This document shows positions 10,220-23,110 of a DNA stretch of 64,000 nucleotides, piece after piece. The notes under the pieces are model-generated. The model made no database searches, was not told the origin of the DNA, and saw nothing but the letters and a program-made list of their open reading frames with translations. This stretch comes from Phyto melanocephala (taxonomy: Eukaryota; Arthropoda; Insecta; Diptera; Rhinophoridae), in contig OW799234.1 in assembly GCA_941918925.1 (NCBI GenBank), positions 69,435,043 to 69,499,042 on the forward strand. The letters are read 5' to 3'. Position numbers and translations under genes: made by a program. The first letter of the stretch is position 1; each line of letters begins with the position of its first letter.

Positions 10220-11959
10220 TCTATATATATAAAAGAGTAACGTGACTGACTGACTGACTGACTGATTCATCATCGCACAGCCCAAACGCAAAGAGTAAGA
10301 GACATTAAATTTGGACAATCGGTTCCTTTTTCAATGTATAGCTCCACTAAGATGGGATTTTTAGAAATTCGTACTTTAAGGGGGTAAAAAAGGGTAAAAA
10401 CGGGTAAAATCGGTAATCTTATATCTGCTAAACTAAAAATGATACAAATTAAATTGAAAAAGTATTGTAATTTGCACAAAAAATAAGCTGACAGGTGTCT
10501 GGCCTTTTTCGAAATTTTCAACCCGTAAGGGGAAAAAACGGGTAAAAACTACAATTTGGTACTTTTTTTGGTACCCTATGTAACTTCCAAACGCATAAAG
10601 CAAGGAAAAAAATTTAAACCGTTTTAAGTAATCCGCGAAAAAATATTAAAAGGAATTTGGCACTTTTTTCAAATTCACATGTATAAGGGGTAAAAATTGT
10701 CCCTTTTTTGGTACTTTGTTTAAAAGAAACTTTTCTTATATTATTCAATGGGACAAAATTTGACAATTATTTTTTCCTACTAGAATATGGACAACTATTT
10801 AGGTGAAATTTTTGGAAACTTTTCTGGGGACAAAAAAGGTACCAAAAAGGGAAAAAATCCGAAAAATATATGTAATTCCAATTTTCCAATTTTCACAAAA
10901 CTTTTAATTGGGATTTCACCAGACATACAAAATTATGTAATTTAGTAAAAATTGAAACACATTCATAACAGGGTAGAAAAGGGAAAAATCGGAAGGAGTT
11001 TGGTACTTTTTGAACATAATTACTTTTATGCAAAAAAGAGTAGATTTACTGACTTTAAATCATGTCTATTAAAATATTTTGTTACATAGATGTTTGAACA
11101 TTTTAAACTTGGAATTTGGAACTTGGACCAAAAATGAACTTTTTCGCTTTTCTATGGTACTTTTTGTATTTTCTACGTTAATAAAGGTAGAATTGTAAAA
11201 TAAAGGACTATTGATTCCAGGTAAGACTAAAAATGTTATGGGTGACCAAAAAGGTACTTTTTTGAATTTTTATGGTACTTTTTGTATTTGCTACGTTTAT
11301 GAAGATAGGATTTTACAATCAAGGACTATTGATTCCAGGTGAGACTAAATATGTTATGGGCGACCAAGAAGGTACTTTTCTGAATTTTAATGGGACTTTT
11401 TGTATTTCCTACGTTTATAAAGCTAAAATAGTGAAATAAAGGATTGTTTATTCAATTTGAAAATTAAAATGATATTGGAGACACAAAAAAGCCTTTTCGC
11501 ATTTTTATTGTACTCTTTGTATTTTTACGTTTGTAAACATAGATTCTTAAAATTAGTATTTTTTGATCCGAGGTCTAAATCCTAATATTATGGGCGACCA
11601 CAATTACTTATTCTCATATTTTATATTTTGTATACATAGAATTCTGAATAAAGGTAATAATAAACCAAGTGGAAGTTTTAGTGAAGGAAAAAATGTTACT
11701 TTTATTTTTTTTTAGAGTAATTTTTGCAAAATATGAATCTTAATTTTTGAAACTCAGTAGCATTGATCTTGCTTTTAGTTAGGAAATATATGCCCGATAT
11801 ATCCTTACTCTACTTTTTATTTTTCTAAGTAAATTGAATTGAATGAAGAGATACAACTTTTCATAAATTGAACCAAAAATATTTAGTAATTATAAATATA
11901 ACTTGAGTATTCAATAAATAGTAAGAACTACGCTAACGAAGTAGCGGGTTAAATGCTAG
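10220..11959 (+). mobile_element. Helitron, non-autonomous, with both termini
   Basis: Starts TCTATATATATAAAAGAG (10220), the common 5' end of insect Helitrons, followed by a TGAC microsatellite. Ends in CTAG at 11956-11959. About 12 nt upstream of that lies a 5-bp hairpin, CGCTA-ACGAAG-TAGCG. It sits between A (10219) and T (11960), as expected for Helitron insertion into AT. The interior is non-coding and full of GGGTAAAAACGGG and GGTACTTTTT motifs, with about four tandem units of roughly 118 bp at 11150-11620 (each with TACTTTTTGTATTT...CTACGTT). No Rep/helicase is present. Confidence 0.85.
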
Positions 11960-14429
11960 TTAATTATATTTCTTTGGCAGTGATTTTCACTGCAGTTGCA
12001 GATGCAATTCTGTTTCAGCATTAAAACTTATAAAGAGAATTTTTAAATCACCATTATTTTTATAGGCAGCTGGAGAACAACCGGTTTTGGGAAAATAATC
12101 GAGACTGTTTATTATTTTTAATCAGGTGGAAGCTATAGCGATGACTTATGATATAAGCGGTTCTTCCGGGGGTAAATAAACTTTTCGTTTTCCCATTTAT
12201 TTTATTTATTAGAAAACTGCATCACCAAGAACACCTAATTAGTTTTTGTTATGGAGGAAAATTTTCACAGAATAAAAATTACTAAAATTTCCACAAACTA
12301 ATCTAATCAGCATTGACTAAATTTGAATTTAATGGTGTAGTGAAATTTGAAATTTATACGATTTTATGCGAATGGGGTTTTGATCGCAATGCAACGCACA
12401 AATGTTTAAAACAACAGTCATCATTTTTAAAGGCACAAATACCAACAGCAACAACATCAAAATGATTTAGTTTTAATATTTTGATGTTGCTACTGCAGCT
12501 AGTGCTGTTTTATATTGCATGTGGCATAATCCGAGTACATATTATATACGTCTATAAAATCATCACAAACAAGGGGACGTTAGATTTTGGTTCTTTAGTT
12601 TGAAAATATTTTCATTTTTACTCTGTTTTCTTCAATATTTATTTGGTTTTTTGTTATAAGAATACGTTGTTGGTTTTTTTTTGCTTTGTGTACAGGATAT
12701 TTGTTGACGAAAACTTTATTAGTATTCCGCAAGAATCCATTTATGGTGCCTTTTACTCCAACACAAAAAAGAAGAAAACACCAAATTAAGAATAAGATGA
12801 AAACGAGAAAGAAAGCTAGAAAAGCAAATGCCATAAGCAGCAGCTGTACTAGCTTTAGTAAATTTCATATGCGAAAGCTTTGGCGTTTGTCTGGTTGTTG
12901 AATAGAGGGTCGAAGTAGTAGTAAAGCAGCCTTTGTATTTGTATGCGTAATGTATGTATGAAGTCAGTCAAAACCCCTAAGGATATGTTATAAATCTTAA
13001 AAATTTTTACTGCAAAATACGAGCTAAAGCAAAACATGTACAAATAATCATCAACACACACAGCAGCAGGCAAAGTTAAGAAACGCATTTATAAGCGTCC
13101 TTGGAATGTCCTTCATGCTAACATAACCTGAAAAAGAAAAAAAAAAACTTAAGAAGCGAATGCAGTTTTATTTTTGCAAAATTAATGCAGTAAAAGAAAA
13201 TTTCCTGTACTTTGAAACCAAAGCCGAATTTTTGTTTTTGCATCTTCCTGCTACTGTTTTAGCCTGTCAGTTTCCTTGCCGTCTCCCCTCAACTTTTACA
13301 CAAATGAAAAATATGAAAACGTGTAACCGCTACTGCTGCTAGATTTTATTTCATAGTCATTATGTTAAATTGGTTTTAGATGTTTGTTGTCTTCGTTTTT
13401 GCTGCCACACGAATTATTCGCCAGAAACCAGTTCGCACACAAAAAACGTTTGTAAAACGACTTAAACTTTTCACATTTATTCCACACACCAATCCTAACC
13501 ACTATTATTTAATGTGGCGCCTTTCATATGTGTGTATCATTTGCTAGAGTTGTTTCTTTTTCTACTTCATAACAGTTTGTTGTTGTATGCATTTGTTGCA
13601 CTCAGCAGTCCCTTTCGCAGAATTCAAGCATTTATCACTGACGTGTTGTTTTTTTGTTGCTATTTTTGCAGTTTTGTGGCAAGAATTTATTTTGGGTGAT
13701 TTGCTAAGACCATCCGAAGACTAATGTTTAAGGATTACATAGACTTAAGGAAATAAATGCGTGTAAAGGAAACTGCTACAACAGTTAAAATACTTTCTTT
13801 TAGATTTCTTTAGTACTCGTAATGTGGTAAACAATTGAAATATAAAATGCAATTAAATTAAAAATCTCGAAAGTGTACAAGTCAAACGGATATGACCAAG
13901 TAGTTTACAATTAAGAAAGTCAATTTTGATACCCTATATTTAGGCATGTTTTTCCTTTAGGTAATCGCAGTTCGAAGAGAACTTTTTGACCTTTGAAATA
14001 AATGAGGGAAGAGAGAGAATTGTTTTTTATCTATGGACTTTGACTGAAGTTGAAAATAAGTGAAAAAATTAATAGTAAACTGACGAATCAAAACCATCTA
14101 ATAGCCAGGATATCCAAAATACGTTTTAAACATAATTTTAAGAAGTCACCACCTTCATCTCTAAAGAACATCTCAGTAAGAGTGCACTTTTCTGTTTTAA
14201 AATAAAAACACGCTCTTTTGAGGTAGTTATGCCTGTTTTTGTTGGATTATAAAGAACAACATTTTCGTATTAGGTATAGAATGAAAAAAAATTCTCAAAT
14301 GCCTCCAAGGGCTGTGATTACAGGCTATTATTCCTTCCCTGAGATGTTTCTTGGCTTTTTTACAGAAATATGACTGTATCTTTCTGATGACGCGTTTGAT
14401 CTCGGATTTATCTATGGTTAATTCTCATT
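11960..14429. other. AT-rich DNA, no feature recognised
   Basis: Several short open frames occur on both strands, but they overlap each other, are low in complexity and match nothing I recognise. No repeat shared with the rest of the window was noticed apart from a short phrase (CTGTGATTACAGGCTATTA, about 14312-14330) that recurs at 38.46 kb. Confidence 0.45.
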
Positions 14430-15249
14430 AGCCTAAGAGTTTAAAAAACCCTCAAGAAAAATATTAAACGGGGTTATATCGCATGTTTTTGGTGACCATA
14501 ATTTCTTGAGATAATTTTTTCTGGAAATCGTTTGTGCAATAAATGCATTGTTTCATACATGATGTGGCAGGTGGCGCAGGTCATACCCATGCCGTCCAGT
14601 GGAGGCCACAAGAACTCCGATATAATGCTTATGTAACGAACGCTGTTCACAGTCACTGCAATTTCGGCCTCTTCTTCTAAAAAGTAAGGCTCAATCACGG
14701 CGCCTGACCACAACCTGCATGTGACAGTTGTTCGTTGTTTGTACATTTTTTTCTCATGGATTGCAAAAAGATTTTCTGAGCTCCAAATTCGACGATTTTG
14801 TATGTTTATGAAGCCATTCAGATGAAAAAGCGCTTTATCGGAGAAGAAGACTGTATTTCGGAAAATTGTCATTGCCTCACTTTGTTCTAAGTATTACCCA
14901 TTAAACGAATTTCCGGAGCTTTCAACGTTCTGCTCCTTTAAGCTCCTGAGTAAGTCGAAATTTAAACGCATGAAGTTGGAGATCTTTTGTCAAAATTCGT
15001 TGCATGGTGGTACGTGAAATTTAAAGTTCTTGAGAACAATGCCGAATTGATGATTTCGGTTTTTCGGCAACCCTTTCTCTTATAAGTAAAAGCAATGCTT
15101 TCAAGAGATCGGCCAATACGTTGACGCACAGGAGTCTTACTGTTCATAATCAACCCAGTTTCTATAAATTTTGTGACCACACTTCGAATGGTTGACTCGT
15201 TACGTGCACTTGCTTGGCTGAAAATTCGGTTTGCTATTGGTCTCATCAT
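14430..15249 (-). pseudogene. mariner transposase pseudogene, heavily decayed
   Basis: Unlike the other mariner copies here, this one retains the DNA-binding region. In 14962-15249, NRIFSQASARNESTIRSVV and a nearby TGLIMNSKTPVRQR look like the helix-turn-helix and following linker (the S-T-I-R-x-V-V-x-K-F ... G-x-x-x-x pattern of the family). The catalytic part (14474-14872) reads VFFSDKALFHLNGFIN, RRIWSSEN, LWSGAVIEPYF, and then LDGMGMT joined to CATCH. The QQDGA segment holding the second catalytic Asp is therefore deleted. The third motif, visible at about 14440-14483, is CDITPFNIFL, so the third Asp is Asn. It is dead at two of three catalytic positions. Terminal repeats could not be located with confidence. 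Confidence 0.75.
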
Positions 15250-15428
15250 ATCCCTTCAAATTTTTGTAACGGTTTTCATAATTTCATGAATAAACATATC
15301 TAACAGCTGTCAAATTTCAATGTGGTCACTCATGTAAATATAATTTATACTAAAATAAAAAGGACTTTCTATAACATATCATTTTTTTAAAAGATGTTGT
15401 TATAACCCTGGCAAATGATGTCCAATTT

Positions 15429-16836
15429 ATTATACCCTTCACACAGTGAAAAAGGGTATATATAGGTTTGTCATTCCGTGTGAAATTTCTACAATTTTCA
15501 TTTCCGACCCCATAAAGTATATATTTTCTGAAAGCTTATGAATAGGGGAGTCGATTAAGCTCTGTCAGTCTGTCAGTCTGTCCGTCTGTCCGTGTGTATG
15601 TTGAAATCAACTTTTTGAAGATCCCCGACATCGCTCGGACCCGGGTGAGGTATTAAAATATCAGAAATATTCGGGAGTAGATCGGTATTGAAAATCAGAA
15701 ACATCGCTATATAAACAACTGAGATATGAGCAAAAACCCACGACCACCTTGATTTTTTTTTCACAAAAACAACATTACAACAACAACATACATACATACA
15801 AACGTGTATACTGGTTAGAGCTGAGCCAAAAAATTTTTTTTTTTAATTTTTTTAAAATTTTTTTTTAAATTTTTTTTTTTATATTTTTTTATTTTTTATT
15901 TAATATATTATTTATATTTTTATTATACCCTTCACCTGTGGTGCACAAGGGTATATATAGCTTTGTCATTCCGTTTGTAATTTCTACAATTTTCATTTCC
16001 GACCCCATAAAGTATATATTTTCTGAAAGCTTATGAATAGAGGAGTCGATTAAGCCCTGACCGTCTGTCCGTCTGTCCGTCTATCCGTCTGTCCGTCTGC
16101 CCGTCTGTCCGTGTGTTGGTTGAAATCAACTTTTAGAAGCAACTATATGTTCCTCAGATCTGTATATGGTATCAATCTCTTGGAAATATCCAGGAATGAA
16201 TCGCTATTGAAATTCAGCACAATTGCCCCATAACTTTCTGAGATATGAGCAAAAAACCACGGCCACCTCGTTTTTTTTCACAATTACAACAACAACATAC
16301 ATACATACATACATACATACATGTAAAAAACATACCAAACAAAAAAAAATTACAAAAAAAAAAATATTAAAAATAAGAAAAAAATAATAAAAAAAACTAA
16401 AAAAAAAAAAAATAAAAAAAAATTTAAAAAAATTTTTAAAAATTTTTCTAAAAAAATTTTTTAAAAAAATTTAAAAAAAATATAAAAAAATAATAAAATA
16501 TAAATAATATATTAAATAAAATAAAATAAAATTTTTTTGGCTCAGCTGGGATTCGATGCCACATTTATTCTAACGTGTACGTATGCACGTATTTTATATG
16601 GGATGAATGGTGATACAAACAATTGTTATTGCATGACTACACGTTGTGAAGGGTATATAAGATTCGGCACGGCCGAATATAGCACTGTTACTTGTTTTTT
16701 TTTTAAATTTTTTTTTTAGTTTTTTTTTTGTTTATTATGTATTATATATATAATAATTTTTTTTTTAATTTTTTTTTTTAATTTTTTTTTTAAATTTTTT
16801 TTTTAAATTTTTTTTAAAATTTTTTTTAAAATTTTT

Positions 16837-16868
<32 letters not shown>

Positions 16869-17029
16869 GTTTTAACATGCATACGAGAATTTATAATTTT
16901 ACAATGGGATGTTTTTTAATATGTATGTACGTATTTCATATGGGATGAATGGTGACACAAACTACTGTTATTGCATGACTACACGTTGTGAAGGGTATAT
17001 AAGATTCGACACGGCCTTTACTTGTTTTT
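15429..17029 (+). mobile_element. DINE-like element type A, split by a nested type B copy
   Basis: The 5' half (15429-15922) starts TTATACCCTTCACACAGTG with its hairpin partner AAAGGGTATATATAGG, then TTTGTCATTCCGTGTG, a GTCTGTCC tract, and part of the tRNA-like block, ending in a T-rich tract. The 3' half resumes after 16697 with the same T-rich tract, ACATGCATACG..., ATAATTTTACAATGGGATG, GAAGGGTATATAAGATTCG and CTTGTTTTTA (17029). The intact type A copy at 28.5 kb has these halves contiguous, so the intervening 775 bp is an insertion. Confidence 0.85.
15923..16697 (+). mobile_element. DINE-like element type B, complete, nested
   Basis: The 5' end TTATACCCTTCACCTGTG forms a hairpin with GTGCACAAGGGTATATATAG. 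Next come TTTGTCATTCCGTTTG, the GTCTGTCC microsatellite, ACTATATGTTCCTCAGATC and an (ACAT)n stretch. A long A-rich block leads to GGCTCAGCTGGGATTCGATG in inverted orientation relative to type A. The 3' end is GAAGGGTATATAAG, TTCGGCACGGCCGAA, TAGCACTGTTACTTG and a T run. It is inserted at TT in the T-rich tract of the outer element. Confidence 0.88.
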
Positions 17030-18473
17030 AATTTGAATATTTGTGAAGTAACTAATTGCAGAATACACATTGATTCTCCCCCAAGAAGTTGGAATACTTT
17101 TTCAATGATTTAAGACGAATTTATAATTTTCAACTAAACGTATAGGCAAACGAACAGCTTTGGGGCAAAAATCTTTTACAAAGAGCTTGTTCACTGCATA
17201 ATACGCCATTTTAGCCAGAGATGTTAAGTTAGTAGGACACACAGGGTAATACTAAGAGTAGAGCGCGATACAGAGCCATTAATAATGAAATTTAATTGAC
17301 GCAAAGTTATTAAAGTTGGCATGTGATTTCAGTGGACACTTTGAAGAATGCGTTTCCAGGTCGCCCATTTATTATTTTTTTAAATTTTTAGTGACCCAAA
17401 ATATTTCCGGATTTGATGTTTCTGCATTTTCTGGCAATATATTGAAATCATGTATCTTTATCGATAAAACTTATATCCTGAAAAGAATATCTGACGAGAG
17501 ACCAAAAACTTTTCGCCCGAAATTGTGACCGCAACAATTAAAAATGTTGTGAAAAGAGCCCATGTCATGGTCATGTTATTCACGATATTTAAGTGCTGAC
17601 GAAAAACTATTATAAGCCCAAGTAAGCATTTAAGAGAAACATAATGCAATTATGTCTTTACAATGTAAACATGTTGTCAAACAACAAAGAGTGATAATTT
17701 TTTGGCTTCACTGTACATGTTAAAACTAAAGAGATAATTTTAAGAAAGAAACCAGCTTTATATGGGCGTTAAAGGAGACGACTAACATTAAGTCTTGATT
17801 AATATGATAAATTCTGATAACATTCTAAGAGCAATATCTTTTTTATTCTTCCTACTGTCGTGTCAATATATACATTTATTTCCCACCCATCTTCTACAAT
17901 CGAGACAATCGAGTTAAGGAAGACGGACAGACAGACAGACAGACAGACAAAATTTATTTAAAAGTGTTATTAATTTTACTAGATAATTTTAAACAAATAT
18001 TTTATATATAAACACAGTTTTTTTATAATTGTATTATAAGTATAGCAATAGATTAAACAAACCTGTAAAAAACAATAAAATTAAATTTAACCATTCAGCG
18101 ATGCAAAAGACTCTCAATACTTGGCAATTCGGTTGCATAAACTTACTTCTGATGTTTTGGACTTGTAGTGATATCTCCCACAGATAGCCAAAGATTTCAA
18201 TGCAAAAAGAAAAATACTTATATGCAATACTTAAAGGTATAAATAACAGAAGGAAAAACATATTGAAAATGAAATAAATGTACCGGCAATTGACATCTTT
18301 CAATTAAGAAAAGTCTTATGCTGGCAAATGCTTTTATGTTAAGCAAAATCTGCAAAGAGATTTCGTAAATAAATAAAAAGAAAATGACTACATGTTTTGG
18401 AAAAAATTGTAAATCTGCAGTGAATAATTTAAAGTAAGTAATGCTGCTAAATATTCTTAGTTTTATAGGCCAA
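17030..18473. other. AT-rich DNA, only a microsatellite noted
   Basis: A GACA/GACG microsatellite at about 17921-17949 beside AATCGAGT resembles the CTGTC tract of a minus-strand DINE-like element, but no ends are recognisable. No gene found. Confidence 0.45.
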
Positions 18474-19174
18474 CTAGCCAAGCCCGGCGCGCGTTGCTAC
18501 GCCCCTTAATGAATAAAAATGCATTCTAAATTTTAATTGAATATCAAGTGCAAGAAGCTGAAAATAATAAATTTTTTATTGGGCGTAGCCTTGCCCACTT
18601 TTCTAATCACGAAATTATAAAATCATGAGAGCTCAATATGTGTGCAAAGTTTCAGGAAAATCGGTCCAGTGCAAGTAGCTAAAAATGATAACTTTTTTTA
18701 TGGGCGTGGCCCTACCCACTTTTCTAATCACGAATTTATAAAATCATGAGAGCTCAATATGTGTGCAAAGTTTCAGGAAAATCGGTCCAGTGCAAGTACG
18801 TCAATATTTTAACCTTTTTTTTATGGGTCTGCCCACTTTTCTAACCACAAAATTATGTAGTCATGACAGCTCAATATGTGTGCAAAGTTAAAAAAAATCG
18901 ACCTAGTATAGTAGCTATAATGATAATTTATTTTATATGGGCGAGTCACTGCCCACTTTTCTAATCACGAAATCGTATAATCATAGAAGTTCAATATGTG
19001 TGCAAAGTTTTAGAAAAATCGGTCCAGTGCAAGTAGCTAAATATGAAAACTTATTTTTTATGGGCGTAACCCCGCCCACTACCTGGAATGTGTACAACAA
19101 CTTGTCAAAGTTTACGTCCGCTCGACTTTACGGTTTCGAAGTCTATAGCTAACACACACACACAGAGTTTCACT
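18474..19174 (-). mobile_element. Helitron with 122-bp repeats, 5' end truncated
   Basis: Minus-strand 3' end at 18474 reads ...GGCTAG, with the hairpin-forming GGCGTAGCAACGCGCGCC just inside. Five tandem units of about 120 bp follow, each carrying GTGGGC...GCCCAT and a CTTTGCACACATATTGAGCT phrase. At the other end the element reaches TAGCTATAGACTTCG and AAACTCTGTGTGTG (reverse complement) but stops at about 19174 without TCTATATATATAAAA. Same family as 32025-32912 and 47911-48641. Confidence 0.82.
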
Positions 19175-20929
19175 CACATCGTCTTCAATCCGTGAGCAAC
19201 AACTTAAACGATCTCTACTACACTCTATATAACCATTTGAATTCATTACTGACAAATAGAAGCTTATAATGATCGATTTAAAAACACACAAACACACAGA
19301 TTATGAGATGAAAACAATTACAATAGTGTAGAAATAAGTGCATGCATGTAAATACGTTTATTTGCATAAAAATGCGTTAATGCAACAAACAGTGTACAAG
19401 CTGTGTGTTCTGTCAATTGTCAAATTGTTATATAATTGACAAAGATTTTGACAATTTAAACTGCCACCGCTTAAGGTATTATGCTCGTATGCATTTGGTA
19501 ACAACATGTACCCGTTGAAAAACAAAAACAACACAAACAAGGCCTACATTTACATCACTCACTCGTTCATACAAACAATTTATTTTACTCATTCATTTGT
19601 GTTTCTTTTTTTCTTCTCGTCTTTCATGCACTTGATTGTTAATTTAACAAAAAAGAAAAAAAGAATTGTTTAAATCGATACAACGTTTTTTATTATTATT
19701 TATTTTAATTTTGAATGATGCGTTGTAATTGTTTTTGTATTTTTATTTTGTTCATGTTTAAAACATATTTGGTATCATATTTGTTACGAGTATTTTGTTG
19801 TCAGTATTTTTCGGAATTTTATATATATTTAGTTTTTGTTGCTTTTCTTTTCTTTTTTGCATGTCTTAACCACATTTGCATTTCAAAGTATTTTGTCATT
19901 AGTTGTAATTTTATATTTATTTGACAGTTTGTCACAGTAACTGTGACAGTTTTTTTTTTTGATTTTCTTGACTTGTGTTTACGATTTCGAATATATATTT
20001 TTGTTTAATATTTAATGAAAAATGTTTTTTGCAACATATATTTTTGATAGTGCTTTAAAACCATTTAGAATGAGGTAAGAAAAAAATTTTAGTAAAAAGG
20101 ATTAATCCAATTGCTGGTCTAATAGTAGTTCGGCTACTTAACAAATAAACATTCAGTAAATTTGAATGCGTATAGATAGTTTTGATGTGTATCTACATAA
20201 GTATTAACGTCAGTATCTACCATACAATAAGCAAGTCACCAAAAATATTTTTATATTATTTTTTTTTATATTTTTATTTCTTTAACTTTTCCATTTAAAA
20301 ATAATATCTTAATTCAATGGGGCAAAAATTACTAAAAGTCTAGACTAGAATTATTAAAATATACTAGTGAATAGCTGATTCCAATGTTGCCATATTGCCC
20401 CATACGAAAAAGTCAATATTTCTTACGTCACTAATGGAGTTTAAATGACCAGCACATTTTAAAAGTCCATGGAAAAGAACATGGTCTGCGATGTAATTGG
20501 TCAGTAGTTTTGGTGACAGAGTTAATAGTGAATCAGCACTGTTTCACCATAGAAATTTCCGGCAGAAAAACCTGCATAACAGTCGAGGAGAACAAAAAAT
20601 ATACTTTTTATAGAATACACATGCTACAGTAGTCGGAATATTTATCAGGCTATATTCTTCTTTAAATGACAACTTTTTTGTATATGTTTTATGTTAAGGC
20701 GAATTTATGTACAGATAAGGGAAGCGTTGATATTATAAGTTCCTTTTTATACTATTTGATTAGAAAAAGTGTCCAATAAGGCTGTAAAAACAAATTAGAT
20801 ATTTGTATTCTTACAGTAAAATGATTAAACTTTAACAGGTTTTGAAAATACCGAAACAAAAATATCATTAGGCATCCCTGTTTAAATAGATAAGACTAAG
20901 GCTAATTTAAAAAAAGGTTGACATTATGT
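19175..20929. other. AT-rich DNA, no feature recognised
   Basis: No tRNA, transposase or shared repeat was found. Open frames at 19.7-19.9 kb and elsewhere are Phe/Tyr/Cys-rich translations of T-rich DNA. Confidence 0.45.
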
Positions 20930-21600
20930 ATCTCGTTCTGGCCAATGTAGAAAGCAACTTTCAAGGCCTGGTCAATGGGCTAAAGTTACTCTAGTTTGGG
21001 TTCCTGCGCATAAGGTCCATTATGGTAACGAGCGGGTTCATGAGCGAGCCAGGAGAGGATCCGCTTTGGATATATCTATCGCAAGTGCAGTTGCAATCCC
21101 GTTAGGGACTATTAAAAACAGAATCTCCAGACACTTTATCCGGAAGGCCGATGACAGGTGGCGTGGGCTGAGCAAGTGCAGGGTGGCACGGATTACGTGG
21201 CCCTCTTTTGATGAAAGGCGTACATTGCAACTTACTAGTCGAAGTCGGAGGGATATATAAAGGTTGCTGGCGGTATTGACGAGTCACTGGATGTTAGGCA
21301 AACATGCAAGTCGACTCGGACTTCCATCGAACGACCATTGTCGCAGCTGTCGGGATAGAGAGAAGGAGGAATCAGTTTTTCACCTTCTCTGCGAATGTTC
21401 TGCACTGGCGGCTAAAAGACACAGATTTCTAGGCGAACATGTACTGGATGGCCTATCTGCGATATCTGAAGTTGGACTGAATTATCTACTGAGATACGTC
21501 ACGGCCACGGGTGGATCTAGTATCTTACTTACCCTTGGATTTATTCTGAGATACATTAGAGCTGACGAGTGATGTGTGTGTCAAAACGGAGTCATACAGA
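20930..21600 (+). pseudogene. Non-LTR retrotransposon relic: RNase H and C-terminal Cys/His knuckle
   Basis: One continuous frame, interrupted by a single stop at 21258-21260. The first part includes KVTLVWVPAHKVHYGNERVH and RARRGS; this matches the last RNase H motif of retroelements (LxWVPGHxGxxGNExADxLAR), although the Asp-type catalytic residues upstream are missing. After the stop come LLAVLTSHWMLGKHASRLG and CRSCRDREKEESVFHLLCEC, a C-x2-C...H-x4-C knuckle typical of the 3' end of RNase H-bearing LINE clades such as I, R1 and LOA. RT and endonuclease domains are absent. The relic is locally GC-richer than its surroundings, as expected for recently coding DNA. Which LINE clade it belongs to cannot be settled by eye. 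Confidence 0.8.
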
Positions 21601-21949
21601 ATCTACTTGACTGTTTGCGTGCAGCAAACTACCACGGTAACCATGTATCTCGTTCAAATAGCATGTGGGAAGAGATACCCCGTAGATATGTCTTGCGTTT
21701 AGTTCTCTAAGTTTATAAACATAAATTAATTTTGATAACAAAATATCATTAAAACATTGACGGAACTACAACGGTAAGTTGAACTACTTTAAAAAAAATA
21801 ATATAACTGAGTCAGACTGCTCAGCCAACAACTACCCTCCACAATTTTAAAAATATTGGACGCTAAGAGCGACACGAAATATCACAAGACTCCAGGGCTA
21901 CAAGTGCATTTATGCTTTCGAAAATCACACAGGCATAATATTAAATTTT

Positions 21950-22800
21950 GCGATAGACATAAGCAGGGCTTAGTTATTAGCATACCAAAGAAAGGTGGAG
22001 TGCAAAAGCTGGAGGAGGGTTAAATTCTTGAGTAACAAGGATTTACAAGTTAATCATCAACAGAATGTTGGTTCTCACTCGACAAAGAATTTCGATGAGA
22101 CCGGGCTGGATTTAGATCTCATAGAAAGTCGTAACAATATAATTGAGAAATCAGTTAAATGACGATCCCTCCAGAATTTGTGTTTCTTCACGCCTACCTT
22201 CACTATCATCTGGAAAGCACCGATGTACAGAAGAAATTAATTGAAACTATCAAGGAATTTTAGGGAATTGCAAACTGTTCGTACTTTAACAAAATTCCGT
22301 GAGTTATAAAGTAAATTTTTAAGTAAAAATTAACATTTCCCATTAGTGCGTATAATTTGTACTTATTTACGGATGCAAGAAGTGGTACATGGCTATTCAA
22401 GTTGTGCACACTTTACAAATTTTCACCAACAAATTCCTAAGAAGGATATTAGGAATTGTCCCCAAACAACAAAATATCGAATAAACAACTCTGGGCATGC
22501 ACTCATTTTAGGCCAATACAAAGCGAAACAATTAATTGTAAATGGTGGTGGATTGATGACTTACAACGAAGACCATCTGTTAATGTCACTCGTAATACAA
22601 TAAACTGGAACCTACAAGACAGTAGAAGAAGAGAACGGCCAGCACACACTTGGTGACGACAAATTGTCTTGATGCATAAGCGGGCAAAAGTAAGAACGAA
22701 ATCAAAGACTTTCCATCAAATAGAAAGGATTGGAGAATCTTTATTGAAGCCTTATGCTATGGAATAAATGCAGCCAATGATGATCGATGACATGTGGAGT
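21950..22800 (+). pseudogene. Non-LTR retrotransposon relic: RT and C-terminal region
   Basis: Frame-shuffled fragments appear in the order expected for a LINE ORF2. GLVISIPKKGG near 21968 resembles the start of the RT domain. RMLVLTRQRI is followed by RPGW (cf. N-R-x-x-x...E-Q-A-G-F), and EFVFLHAYLHYHLESTDVQKK corresponds to the L-x-F-x-D-F-x-K-A-F-D-S-V region. After a gap come TNKFLRRILGIV (about 22420), then KKRTASTH and KDWRIFIEALCYG, matching the C-terminal R-x-R-G-R-P-x-x-T-W ... W-R-x-x-x-x-A-L-C tail. There are many stops and frameshifts. Domain assignment is by motif order only; the element is distinct from the one at 20.9 kb. Confidence 0.6.
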
Positions 22801-23110
22801 TTAATGTCATAGCAGATGGATTTGACAAACGTTGATGACCTCCTATTATTCATGTTATTTATTTATTAAAAGATTTTCCTAAAGGTTCTTTTCTTTCTGA
22901 AATTCTTTAAATCCTAGGAAGCACAAACATATAAATGTATGTAAATGCAATGGGTTTTACTAAGCGGTAACTTTATCCGAACTTAAGGAGTAACCATTGT
23001 AATATATTTTGTGTAAATCATTTCACTAAAGTTCATAGTTCATAGTTCAAAACTCTAATGATGGGGAGACGATATGTCACATAGTGCATACACCTGCTAT
23101 ACACCGGTAA

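Noticed and set aside
15573..15797. Recurrent short frames with text such as IPHPGPSDV (also at 25.8, 40.2, 42.9 and 49.6 kb)
   Set aside because: They are translations of the 5' third of DINE-like elements; recurrence reflects the repeat, not a protein family.
18218..18481. Hydrophobic frames on the minus strand resembling membrane proteins
   Set aside because: Overlapping frames in T-rich DNA; no start context, no conserved motif.
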